In this document: one piece after another, positions 1-5,923 of the stretch | How positions within the stretch are numbered: position 1 is the first letter of the stretch | Layout: each line of letters starts with the position of its first letter | Assembly: GCA_047619485.1 (NCBI GenBank) | Contig: JBLHKE010000250.1 | Span: forward strand, 1 to 10,121 | Reading direction: 5' to 3' | From: JBLHKE01 sp047619485 | GTDB lineage: Bacteria > Verrucomicrobiota > Verrucomicrobiia > Verrucomicrobiales > DEV007 | Length of the DNA stretch: 10,121 nt | Made by a program: the position numbers and the translations under genes | Notes under the pieces: generated by a model | The model's database searches: none | Seen by the model: the letters and a program-made list of their open reading frames with translations, nothing else | Told to the model about the DNA's origin: nothing

Positions 1-722
1 TGGCGGCGCACCACAAGGATCTCTCGCGGAAGACACAAACCACCGGACAAGGGCAATTGGCGGCGATCGCCGCGCGGCAACTCGCACTCGCAGGCCAATG
101 CAAGGCACTCTTCCCGCCACCGCCACCGCCACCTCCACCTCCACCTCCCGTCGAGCCAGTCGCAGCAGCTCCCGCGGAAGAAGCCGACGTCCCTGCTGCT
201 CCTGAAACGGAGCTTGGAGCAGATCCCGAGGACAGTGCCGCCGAGGCTGCCGATCCCGAACCTGTCATCGAACCCGAGCCGGCTCCCGTTCCCGCGCCAC
301 CCGTTCCCGCGCCACCCGCCCCTGAGCCACATCCCAACTTGGCAGCGGCGCATCGCCACTTGTCAGAGGCCGCCGCCAGGTTGCAATCGGGCGATCGCGA
401 TGCGGCGATCACCAGCCAGCGCCAGGCGGATGACGCCCTGCGCTACTTCATTCTCGAATATGCGCTGAACTATGTGATGATCCCCCCCCCGGGTCCACCG
501 CAGGATCCCGCACCGCAGGATTCTGATGAGATCGTGGAGCAGATGATTTTGCCCTTGTTCGAGCCCGGAGCCTTGACCGGCAACAAACCGAGTGGTGGCC
601 GCCTCGAATGGCAAGTGCTTGGCCGCCGCGATCGCGCCGCCCTGAACGAGAACTTTGCGAGAGAGCTGCCGCTGGAATACCGGGCGATCCTCAAGGACTA
701 TTACGAAAGGCTGACGGAATGA
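1..722 (+). CDS. C-terminal part of a DUF4175-like envelope protein (5' end outside window)
   Basis: The frame is open from the left edge (first full codon at 3) to the TGA at 720-722, so about 239 codons of a longer gene are present; the TTG at 57 is probably not the start. The visible protein begins with a charged helical stretch (LSRKTQTTGQ, LAAIAARQLALAGQ). A run of 12 prolines follows, then a long Ala/Pro/Glu linker, a helical segment (NLAAAHRHLSEAAARL, then AAITSQRQADDALRYF), and a closing segment with WQVLGRRDRAALNEN and LPLEYRAILKDYYERLTE. That tail, a Trp-containing stretch followed by Pro-x-x-Tyr-Arg and a YY-E-x-L end, is as I recall common at the C-termini of large planctomycete helical proteins in MoxR/DUF4175-type operons. 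The gene at 7863 looks like a member of the same broad family. The last codons overlap the start of PT1 (ATGA), implying coupled translation. Membership in DUF4175 is inferred because the diagnostic N-terminal membrane part is not visible. Confidence 0.75.
   Translation, partial: AAHHKDLSRKTQTTGQGQLAAIAARQLALAGQCKALFPPPPPPPPPPPPVEPVAAAPAEEADVPAAPETELGADPEDSAAEAADPEPVIEPEPAPVPAPPVPAPPAPEPHPNLAAAHRHLSEAAARLQSGDRDAAITSQRQADDALRYFILEYALNYVMIPPPGPPQDPAPQDSDEIVEQMILPLFEPGALTGNKPSGGRLEWQVLGRRDRAALNENFARELPLEYRAILKDYYERLTE
118..314 (+). repeat. Proline-codon low-complexity tract with a perfect 15-bp tandem duplication
   Basis: Positions 118-150 are CCA/CCG/CCT proline codons encoding 12 consecutive prolines. 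Positions 285-299 and 300-314 are two identical adjacent 15-bp copies, each five codons, encoding VPAPP twice. Between them lies an acidic Ala/Pro/Glu-rich stretch. The tract is probably an extended linker between helical domains, growing and shrinking by slippage in whole codons. Confidence 0.8.
706..710 (+). promoter_or_regulatory. Shine-Dalgarno-like AAAGG for PT1
   Basis: AAAGG lies inside the last codons of the upstream gene, eight bases before the ATG at 719. It supports 719 as the PT1 start rather than the in-frame ATG at 608, which lies deep inside the upstream gene. No comparable site is seen before the PT2 start. Confidence 0.5.
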
Positions 723-829
723 AGTACCCAAGCACCCAAATACCCAAATACCCAAAGAAGTCCGAAGTCCCTAAGTTCGAAATTCGAGCTTCGTCATTCC
801 TTGGGTATTTGGGTGTTTGGGTATTTCGT
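719..829 (+). repeat. Palindromic repeat element A, forming a 29-bp hairpin at the PT1 start codon
   Basis: The left arm, 719-747, carries several CCCAAATA-type units. The right arm, 801-829, carries GGGTATTT-type units. Pairing 719 with 829 inward to 747 with 801 gives 29 consecutive base pairs with no mismatch. Three of them are G.U in RNA (720/828, 724/824, 732/816), and 53 nt lie in the loop. The AUG at 719-721 lies inside the stem. A 12-bp direct repeat (TTCGTCATTCCT) occurs at 790-801 and 825-836, possibly an element edge or internal unit. The element is translated as part of PT1: the left arm gives a Lys/Pro/Tyr-rich stretch and the right arm gives hydrophobic FLGYLGVWVF. I recall similar CCCAAATACCCAAA palindromes scattered in PVC metagenomes but cannot verify that here. 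Confidence 0.8.
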
Positions 830-1870
830 CATTCCTGCTGTCGAGCTGGGATTCGTGTAGTCATTCTGTGTGCCTTTCTTTCATCTCTCTTGGTCACCCC
901 CGTGCTCGCCCAGCAGGACGGTGCGCCGGAGCTGACCCCAGAAGCGTCGCTGGCCATCGACAAGGGGCTCAAGTTCCTGCTGTCGAACCAGCACAAGGAC
1001 GGGTCCTGGCGCGGCGATGACCAGGGAAACCACACGGTGGCCTGCACTTCGCTGGCCTTGATGGCGTTCATGTCCAAGGCGCATTTTCCAGGCTTCGGCC
1101 CCCATGGCGAGCAGCTGGATCGGGGTATGAAGTGGCTGCTGAAGGAGGCAAAGAAAGGACCCGACGGATACTTGGGGTCGGTGATGTACGAGCACGGCTA
1201 TGCCACCCTCGCCTTGTCCGAAATGTGGGGGATGACCCGGGATACGGACGATGACGATGCGATCAAGGAGGCGCTCGAGAAAGCCGTGGAGGTGATCCTC
1301 CGTGCGCAGAGCACCGCTGGCGGTTGGCGTTACCAGCCGTCACCGGCCGCCGGCCAAGACCTCTCGTGTACCATGACCGTCTTCCACGCCCTGGCCTCAG
1401 CCCGTCAGGCGGGCATCGCGGTTCCGAACGAGACCATCGTGAAAATGGTCGAGTATCTCAAGACACTTCGAGAAACCCAAACCGGCGGTTTCACCTACGA
1501 CGGCCGCCCCAAAAAACTGTCCATTGCCTGTACTGCCGGTGGCATCTACGTCGCGCAGCTCGCGGGGCAGCGCGACACGGAATTGGTCAATACCGCGCTC
1601 CGCTACCTCAAAGGCCTGTCTCCCGGCATCTTCGGCGAGAGCACTCCATACTATTACTACTCCCACTACTACGCGATCCAGGCGATGGTGCAGGCGGGCG
1701 ACGAGGAATACTCCAAGTGGTATCCCCAGGTCCGGGACGCGCTGATCAGCAAGCAGACCGCCGAGGGGGCCTGGGGTAGAGCCAAGCCTGGCAGCCCCTC
1801 CTACGAGACGGCCATGGCGATTATTATTTTGGCCACCCCCCATCGCTACATCCCGATTTATCAGAGGTGA
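719..1870 (+). CDS. Exported prenyltransferase/squalene-cyclase-like alpha/alpha-toroid protein (PT1)
   Basis: A predicted 383-residue exported protein of the prenyltransferase/squalene oxidase repeat type. Start 719 is chosen for the ATGA overlap with the upstream stop and the AAAGG eight bases before it. Residues 2-37 come from a palindromic repeat (see 719-829). A hydrophobic signal-peptide core follows (VVILCAFLSSLLV), with likely cleavage after PVLA at residue 64. The mature part has typical repeat motifs: KDGSW (94), CTSLALMAFM (109-118), YEHGYATLALSEMWGMT (157-173), GGWRYQP (201-207), CTAGGIYVAQLAGQ (271-284), YYYYSHYYAIQAM (311-323) and GAWG (350-353). These fit a toroid of inner and outer helices. 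The catalytic DXDD motif of squalene-hopene cyclases is not present at a homologous place. I therefore expect a binding or scaffold role rather than terpene chemistry. Proteins of this type are frequent next to DUF4175/MoxR genes in PVC bacteria, without an assigned function. Confidence 0.85.
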   Translation: MKYPSTQIPKYPKKSEVPKFEIRASSFLGYLGVWVFRHSCCRAGIRVVILCAFLSSLLVTPVLAQQDGAPELTPEASLAIDKGLKFLLSNQHKDGSWRGDDQGNHTVACTSLALMAFMSKAHFPGFGPHGEQLDRGMKWLLKEAKKGPDGYLGSVMYEHGYATLALSEMWGMTRDTDDDDAIKEALEKAVEVILRAQSTAGGWRYQPSPAAGQDLSCTMTVFHALASARQAGIAVPNETIVKMVEYLKTLRETQTGGFTYDGRPKKLSIACTAGGIYVAQLAGQRDTELVNTALRYLKGLSPGIFGESTPYYYYSHYYAIQAMVQAGDEEYSKWYPQVRDALISKQTAEGAWGRAKPGSPSYETAMAIIILATPHRYIPIYQR

Positions 1871-1874
1871 TCAG

Positions 1875-1958
1875 ATGACCGCAACCCCATTTTTTTTTGA
1901 GCTGGCGAACGCGCAGGATGAGCCATCGCTTTCATGGCGAATTACTACGAAATTCTAA
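1875..1958 (+). CDS. Possible 27-codon small ORF in the PT1-PT2 spacer
   Basis: ATG at 1875 opens 27 codons to TAA at 1956-1958 (MTATPFFFELANAQDEPSLS, then WRITTKF). A strong Shine-Dalgarno-like GAGGTGA ends at 1870, four bases upstream. That match is partly forced, because it is made of the last Arg codon and stop of PT1. The ORF is in frame with PT2 but separated from it by the TAA. I recognise no homologue. It may be a real small protein, a coupling leader for PT2, or chance. It competes with the relic reading of the same bases. Confidence 0.2.
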   Translation: MTATPFFFELANAQDEPSLSWRITTKF

Positions 1959-1966
1959 CCGAATGA
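1934..1966 (+). pseudogene. Possible relic of the upstream gene's C-terminus, left by duplication
   Basis: Read in frame, this stretch ends NYYEILTE followed by TGA. The gene ending at 722 ends DYYERLTE followed by TGA. Counting the stop, seven of nine positions are identical, and 19 of 24 bases match between 1943-1966 and 699-722. In both places the stop overlaps an ATG (ATGA). This is what remains if the duplicated unit was [tail of the DUF4175-like gene plus toroid gene]. The match is short, and an in-frame TGA at 1919-1921 shows that nothing longer is intact. Confidence 0.4.
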
Positions 1967-1967
1967 A

Positions 1968-3143
1968 TTGAGTAACCACGAATGGACACGAATGGACACT
2001 AATATTACTCCTGTCGCTGCGCGACCGAATCCTGCTACATGCTGTGTAGAAAAAATTCGTGTAAATTTATCCTCGCTGAGGCTCGGCTCTGCGGTATCGC
2101 TTCGCAGGTTGTCTGCGCTATCGCGCGTAGCAGTTTGTCCATTAGTGGTTCTCCTCATCATTTCCATCTTGGTTTCCCCCGTGCTCGCCCAGCAGGACGG
2201 CGCACCGGAACTGACTCCAGAAGCGTCGCAGGCCATCGACAAGGGACTCAGATACCTGCTCTCGAAACAGCAGAAGGACGGGTCCTGGAGCAGCGATGGC
2301 CAGGGCAGCCAAGCGGTGGCCTGCACTTCGCTGGCCTTGATGGCGTTCATGTCCAAGGCGCATTTTCCCGGATTCGGCCCCCATGGGGAACAATTGGACA
2401 GTGGCATGAAGTGGTTGCTGAAAGAGGCGAAGAAAGGGCCTGACGGATACATGGGGTCGGTGATGTACGAGCACGGCTTTGCCACCCTCGCCTTGTCCGA
2501 AATGTGGGGGATGACCCGTGATCCGGACGATGACGACGCGATCCAGAAGGCGCTCGAGAAAGCCGTGGAGGTGATCCTCCGTTCGCAGAACCCCGGCGGC
2601 GGATGGCGCTACCAGCCGCATGCCGACGGCGGCGAAGACACCTCGTGCACCATGACCATCTTCCATGCCCTGGCTTCGGCCCGCCAGGCGGGCATCGTGG
2701 TTCCGAACGAGACGATCGCGAAAGTGGTGAAGTATCTCAAGAATGTCCACGACGCCGAAACCGGCGGCTTTGCCTACAACTATAAAGGGAAAATGAGATT
2801 TCCCTGTACCGCCGGTGGCGCTTACATCGCGCAGCTCGCGGGCCAACGGGACACCGAAATGGTCAATTCCGCGCTCCGCCATCTCAAAAGTCTGTCCCCC
2901 GACATCTTCACCGGGACACAGTACTACAGCTATGGCCACTACTACGCAATCCAGGCGATGGTTCAGGCCGGCGACGAGGAATACGCCAAGTGGTATCCCC
3001 AGATCCGAGATGCGCTGATTAGTAAACAGAGTGCCCAGGGCACCTGGGGCAAAGCTTCCAAGCAAGGCATTTCTTATGAGATGCCCATGGCGATTATTAT
3101 TTTGGCCACCCCCCATCGCTACATCCCGATTTACCAAAGATGA
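1968..3143 (+). CDS. Exported prenyltransferase/squalene-cyclase-like alpha/alpha-toroid protein (PT2)
   Basis: A paralogue of PT1, with about 77% identity in the mature part by hand count. The same motifs occur in the same order: KDGSW, CTSLALMAFM, YEHGFATLALSEMWGMT, GGWRYQP, CTAGGAYIAQLAGQ, GHYYAIQAM and a final PHRYIPIYQR. The start is uncertain. The frame is open from TTG 1968 (391 residues), the first in-frame ATG is 1992, and a TTG near 2109 would leave a signal peptide of about 30 residues. None has a good Shine-Dalgarno site. The ATG at 1963, equivalent to the PT1 start, is out of frame and stops after two codons. Residues 3-61 are encoded by palindromic element B. The hydrophobic core (PLVVLLIISILV) begins in its right arm, and cleavage is likely after PVLA. 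The stop overlaps the next gene's ATG. Divergence from PT1 is concentrated in surface-like segments, which suggests different partners or ligands. Confidence 0.85.
   Translation: MSNHEWTRMDTNITPVAARPNPATCCVEKIRVNLSSLRLGSAVSLRRLSALSRVAVCPLVVLLIISILVSPVLAQQDGAPELTPEASQAIDKGLRYLLSKQQKDGSWSSDGQGSQAVACTSLALMAFMSKAHFPGFGPHGEQLDSGMKWLLKEAKKGPDGYMGSVMYEHGFATLALSEMWGMTRDPDDDDAIQKALEKAVEVILRSQNPGGGWRYQPHADGGEDTSCTMTIFHALASARQAGIVVPNETIAKVVKYLKNVHDAETGGFAYNYKGKMRFPCTAGGAYIAQLAGQRDTEMVNSALRHLKSLSPDIFTGTQYYSYGHYYAIQAMVQAGDEEYAKWYPQIRDALISKQSAQGTWGKASKQGISYEMPMAIIILATPHRYIPIYQR
1974..2150 (+). repeat. Palindromic repeat element B within the PT2 leader, 177 nt
   Basis: Terminal inverted repeats at 1974-1988 and 2136-2150 pair at 14 of 15 positions (AACCACGAATGGACA against TGTCCATTAGTGGTT). 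The left end carries the unit AATGGACACG or AATGGACACT twice. ACACGAAT at 1986-1993 also pairs with ATTCGTGT at 2055-2062, and CTGCTAC at 2032-2038 with GTAGCAG at 2127-2133, so nested folding is possible. The span is exactly 59 codons and is open in the PT2 frame (NHEWTRMDTN, later EKIRVNL, then VCPLVV). From memory, NHEWTR...KIRV-type leaders recur in unrelated predicted proteins of PVC genomes, which fits a dispersed element, but I could not check copy number. Confidence 0.7.
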
Positions 3144-5923
3144 TGAATCACTTCCACTGCGTGTGCCTGGCTCTGTTCCTCGTCTTGCCTCTTCCGTGTC
3201 TGGCCCAGGAAGCCGCCGCACCGTCACCCGGTATTCCCGAAACCAAGATCGCGGTCATTCAGAAGGAATTGGCCGATGCGGGCGTGGCCACCTCAACGCT
3301 CAGGAAGCGGCGGGCATACAAGAGCGTCGCCCGAAATGGGGAGGACCTGCTAGAGACCTCCCTTGCAGCTGCCAACCGATGGCGCGTCCTAGGGATCGTG
3401 TTTCAGGCCCGCACGCGCCTGCTCGGTCTCGATAATTCCGACCGCAACCGTGAGGCTCTTCTTGAGACCTGCGCCAAGCTGGCCGAGGCGCCCGACGAAC
3501 ATGCCGAGCTTCGGCTAGAGGCCGACCTGCTGCTTTCGGAAATGGCCCTCTCGACCAAGGGTGCGGACGTGCAAGAGCGAACACGTGCACTGGAGGCGTT
3601 GATCAAGCGTTACCAGGGCACGCCGGCTGAAGCCAAAAGCCTCATCATGGCCTCGCAGATCGCGCTCAAACTGGGCGCCCTCGACATGAAGAAAACTCTC
3701 TTCACGACCATGAGGGAACGTTTTCCCGCTCATCACGCTGTCATTCAGTGGCGTCGGAAACATGCGGGGTCGGCCAAGCTGGAAGTCATGTTCGCGGGAT
3801 CTTTCGAACGGGTGGACGGTGTGCCATTGAGTTTCCCGCTCGATCTGATGGGGCACCTCAGCATCATGGTGTTCTGGTCGCAGGACACGCCGGGGGTCGA
3901 ACTCTACCTCAAGCAGGTCAAGGAGCTGGAGGTCCAGTATCCAGGCCGATTCGATGTCTTCAGCTTCAACCTGGACGAATTGCCGGACGGCGGAATGGCG
4001 ACACTGCGCAAGATGGAGCTGGACTGGACGGTCATGCGGCTGCCGGGCGGAAGAAATCATCCGGCATTCCGTAGCTATGCACAGAATGATCCGGCCGGCA
4101 TCTTCGTCAATGCGTACGGACGCGCTGCGCTGTCGCCGAAGGGGACGCGGGGAAAAAAGCTCGATCCGTCCGGACGCCCTCTGCCGTCGCCGGAGGGGGC
4201 GCAGGGAGAAACGTTCGCGCTCGATGCCCGGCGGATCTCCGATGCGCGTTACCTGGCTCAACTGCAGTCACTGTTCATTGGGGATTTCTTGGTGACGGCG
4301 GAGTCGGATGAACGTCGAACACTGAAGTTGGCAGCCATCCAAGAGTGTTTCATTGCCGCGCCCTTCCGCTATCGGCTGAAGCCTGGGCAGGCCCTCGCGA
4401 ACTACACGAAGGCCGCGAAATTGTGCGCTGACGCCATCAAGACAGAGCCAAAGGCAGACATCGCAGCGATTCGTAACAGAAGGATTATCGCCTTGATGGG
4501 CATGTGGAACCTCGCCGGTGAGCCAGCGCATCTGGCCGAAGCGGTCGAAGAGGCGAAGGCGGCGCTCGCGATGACCTTGCCGCCCGGCGCGGACCTTGTC
4601 GCGCGGTTCTGTCTGGCGAAGGACACGCTTCGCACGAGTGAGGGGGTGAAAATGGAGGCTGTTGTGTCCGCTTTCCTCGCGGACTGCGGTGGGGCCGAAG
4701 CACCTGCGTCGGCCGTTGCAGCGGCGGCCATTTTGGCGCTGGACGCCAACGCACGTGATCTTCACGAGCGCATCCGCGCCACATTGCTGACCGCTGCGGA
4801 GGGCGATAATCCTGTGCTGTGGCCGGTTGTCCCCTTTCTGCGCGATCGAGTGCATACATACAACCTGTTGAGGGCCAATCTCGTCTCGCACGGTAGACAA
4901 CACGAACGCCAGATGTCGATCCGCGGGTACATCAGCAATCCCGGCGGGGAGCCAAGAACAGACCGCCTGCCGGAGATAGCGCTCAAGACCCTTGATGGGC
5001 GAACGCTGAATCTCCCGCGGGATACCCACGGCAAACTGACGCTGCTGGTCTTTGTCGAGCCGTCTGCGGAACCCAATGCGGAGTTTCCCATCGACGTCGG
5101 GGAAGAAGTCAAGGTTCACTCCCATAATTATCTCCAATTCGCGTGCGACCTGGCAGACAGACACGTCAACAAAGACATCACTACGATCGCGGCCTTTTTG
5201 TCCGAAGATGCGCAACGTATCGATGCCCTGATGAAAACAAGGAAACTGACCTGCCAGGCCGCCATCGTGCCGGGCGGCCTCGCCAACCCGATGGTGCGCC
5301 GACTGGGCGTGCTTTCGGCGGATCGTATCCCGAACGTCTACCTGCTCCGCCGCGACGGCTCCATCGCGTGGCACGCATCGGGACTATCCTACGAAGATAG
5401 CGAGAAATTTGTAAACCTGCTCGCCTCGAAAGTTCAGATCGAGATCTGTGAAATGGAGACCGCCTACGACGCTCTGAAGAAGGGCAATTTCAAGGAGGCG
5501 GCACGCGTCTTCGGCGGCCCCTATCTTCCCTGGAACCCCGATCGCTTCGGCTGGCGAGGCCCGAGATACCACGGGCAGGCCGTGGCCTACATTGGCCTGA
5601 AGGACTGGGATGCCGCGCTCGAGTCGATCGAGAAGGCGATCGACGCCCAGAAATTGCGCTACTTCCAGGGCCGCAGAGACAAGAACCCAGTGCAGTGGCG
5701 AAAGGAAGCCGCCACGGTGACGATCAAAAATCCGGATGACACCCTGGTGGAACTGTGGGACACCAAGGCCGAGATTTTCGACAAGCTTGGCCGCAAGGAC
5801 GAGGCGGCCCAAATGCGTAAGCGCGCAGCAGAGCCAGGCAGAGCAACTGCTCCGAGCATCTACAAGGCGTTCCACGAAAAATTAAAAGGCTGGTTCAAGC
5901 AGCACAGAATGGAGACAAAATAA
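3140..5923 (+). CDS. Exported TPR protein with two CXXC-less thioredoxin-like domains
   Basis: A 927-residue predicted periplasmic protein. Two ATGs (3140, 3143) overlap the PT2 stop, giving coupled translation. The signal peptide is MMNHFHCVCLALFLVLPLPC with cleavage near LAQ. Residues 30-210 are helical and TPR-like (LEADLLLSEMALS, ALIKRYQGTPAEA). Residues 212-380 resemble a TlpA/AhpC-type thioredoxin fold, with a beta strand ending FWSQDTPG at 245-252 where redox-active members have a WCxxC motif. Residues 400-600 are mainly helical. Residues 609-767 form a second such fold (LPEIALKTLDGRTLNLP, then LVFVEPSAEPN instead of CXXC, then IPNVYLLRRDGSIAWH). Residues 770-900 contain TPR-like helices (ALKKGNFKEAARVF, then GLKDWDAALESIEKAID). 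Lacking both cysteine pairs, it is unlikely to be a disulfide oxidoreductase. A scaffold or binding role is more plausible. An in-frame tandem repeat interrupts the first thioredoxin fold (4117-4224). Confidence 0.8.
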   Translation: MMNHFHCVCLALFLVLPLPCLAQEAAAPSPGIPETKIAVIQKELADAGVATSTLRKRRAYKSVARNGEDLLETSLAAANRWRVLGIVFQARTRLLGLDNSDRNREALLETCAKLAEAPDEHAELRLEADLLLSEMALSTKGADVQERTRALEALIKRYQGTPAEAKSLIMASQIALKLGALDMKKTLFTTMRERFPAHHAVIQWRRKHAGSAKLEVMFAGSFERVDGVPLSFPLDLMGHLSIMVFWSQDTPGVELYLKQVKELEVQYPGRFDVFSFNLDELPDGGMATLRKMELDWTVMRLPGGRNHPAFRSYAQNDPAGIFVNAYGRAALSPKGTRGKKLDPSGRPLPSPEGAQGETFALDARRISDARYLAQLQSLFIGDFLVTAESDERRTLKLAAIQECFIAAPFRYRLKPGQALANYTKAAKLCADAIKTEPKADIAAIRNRRIIALMGMWNLAGEPAHLAEAVEEAKAALAMTLPPGADLVARFCLAKDTLRTSEGVKMEAVVSAFLADCGGAEAPASAVAAAAILALDANARDLHERIRATLLTAAEGDNPVLWPVVPFLRDRVHTYNLLRANLVSHGRQHERQMSIRGYISNPGGEPRTDRLPEIALKTLDGRTLNLPRDTHGKLTLLVFVEPSAEPNAEFPIDVGEEVKVHSHNYLQFACDLADRHVNKDITTIAAFLSEDAQRIDALMKTRKLTCQAAIVPGGLANPMVRRLGVLSADRIPNVYLLRRDGSIAWHASGLSYEDSEKFVNLLASKVQIEICEMETAYDALKKGNFKEAARVFGGPYLPWNPDRFGWRGPRYHGQAVAYIGLKDWDAALESIEKAIDAQKLRYFQGRRDKNPVQWRKEAATVTIKNPDDTLVELWDTKAEIFDKLGRKDEAAQMRKRAAEPGRATAPSIYKAFHEKLKGWFKQHRMETK
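4117..4224 (+). repeat. In-frame tandem repeat, period 54 nt, within the first thioredoxin fold
   Basis: Copy 1 is 4117-4164 and copy 2 is 4171-4224. Over the first 41 aligned bases, 33 match. Both copies run through a GTCGCCG-(A/G)-AGGGG core and end in CTCGAT or GCTCGAT. They encode GRAALSPKGTRGKKLD and GRPLPSPEGAQGETFALD. The insertion falls just after the predicted strand PAGIFVNAYG, where TlpA-like folds normally have a short turn. It is therefore probably a surface loop extension that arrived as a repeat. Confidence 0.7.
5911..5914 (+). promoter_or_regulatory. Shine-Dalgarno GGAG for the transglutaminase-like gene
   Basis: GGAG lies within the last codons of the TPR/thioredoxin gene, eight bases before the ATG at 5923. 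The ATG shares one base with the preceding TAA stop (TAATG), so the two genes are probably coupled. Confidence 0.65.

Larger units (their letters stand above)
1871..1967 (+). other. PT1-PT2 spacer
   Basis: This 97-base gap holds the small ORF and relic described separately and a run of nine T at 1890-1898 without a preceding GC-rich stem. No promoter or terminator is recognisable, so I read PT1 and PT2 as co-transcribed. Confidence 0.5.

Noticed and set aside
482..490. Run of nine C as a frameshift or sequencing-error site in the left-hand gene
   Set aside because: The frame is open on both sides and the downstream residues match the expected family tail, so no frameshift is needed.
175..800. 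CRISPR-like array suggested by the repeated CCCAAATA units and the proline-codon tract
   Set aside because: The units are short, contiguous and lack unique spacers of constant length. They belong to a palindrome and to a coding low-complexity tract.
1238..1260. DXDD motif of squalene-hopene cyclase in PT1 (RDTDDDDA)
   Set aside because: It follows the GMT motif in a loop between helices, and PT2 and relatives vary here (DPDDDD). It is not embedded in the DXDDTA context of real cyclases. An acidic loop, perhaps metal-binding, is as far as I would go.
1890..1898. Run of nine T after PT1 as a Rho-independent terminator
   Set aside because: No GC-rich inverted repeat precedes it; PT2 follows within 100 bases on the same strand.
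2142..3227. Open frame of 361 codons on the minus strand
   Set aside because: It lies antisense to PT2 and the start of the next gene, whose protein has clear family motifs and a signal peptide. A similar but shorter antisense frame lies over PT1, as expected for codon-bias shadows of paralogues.
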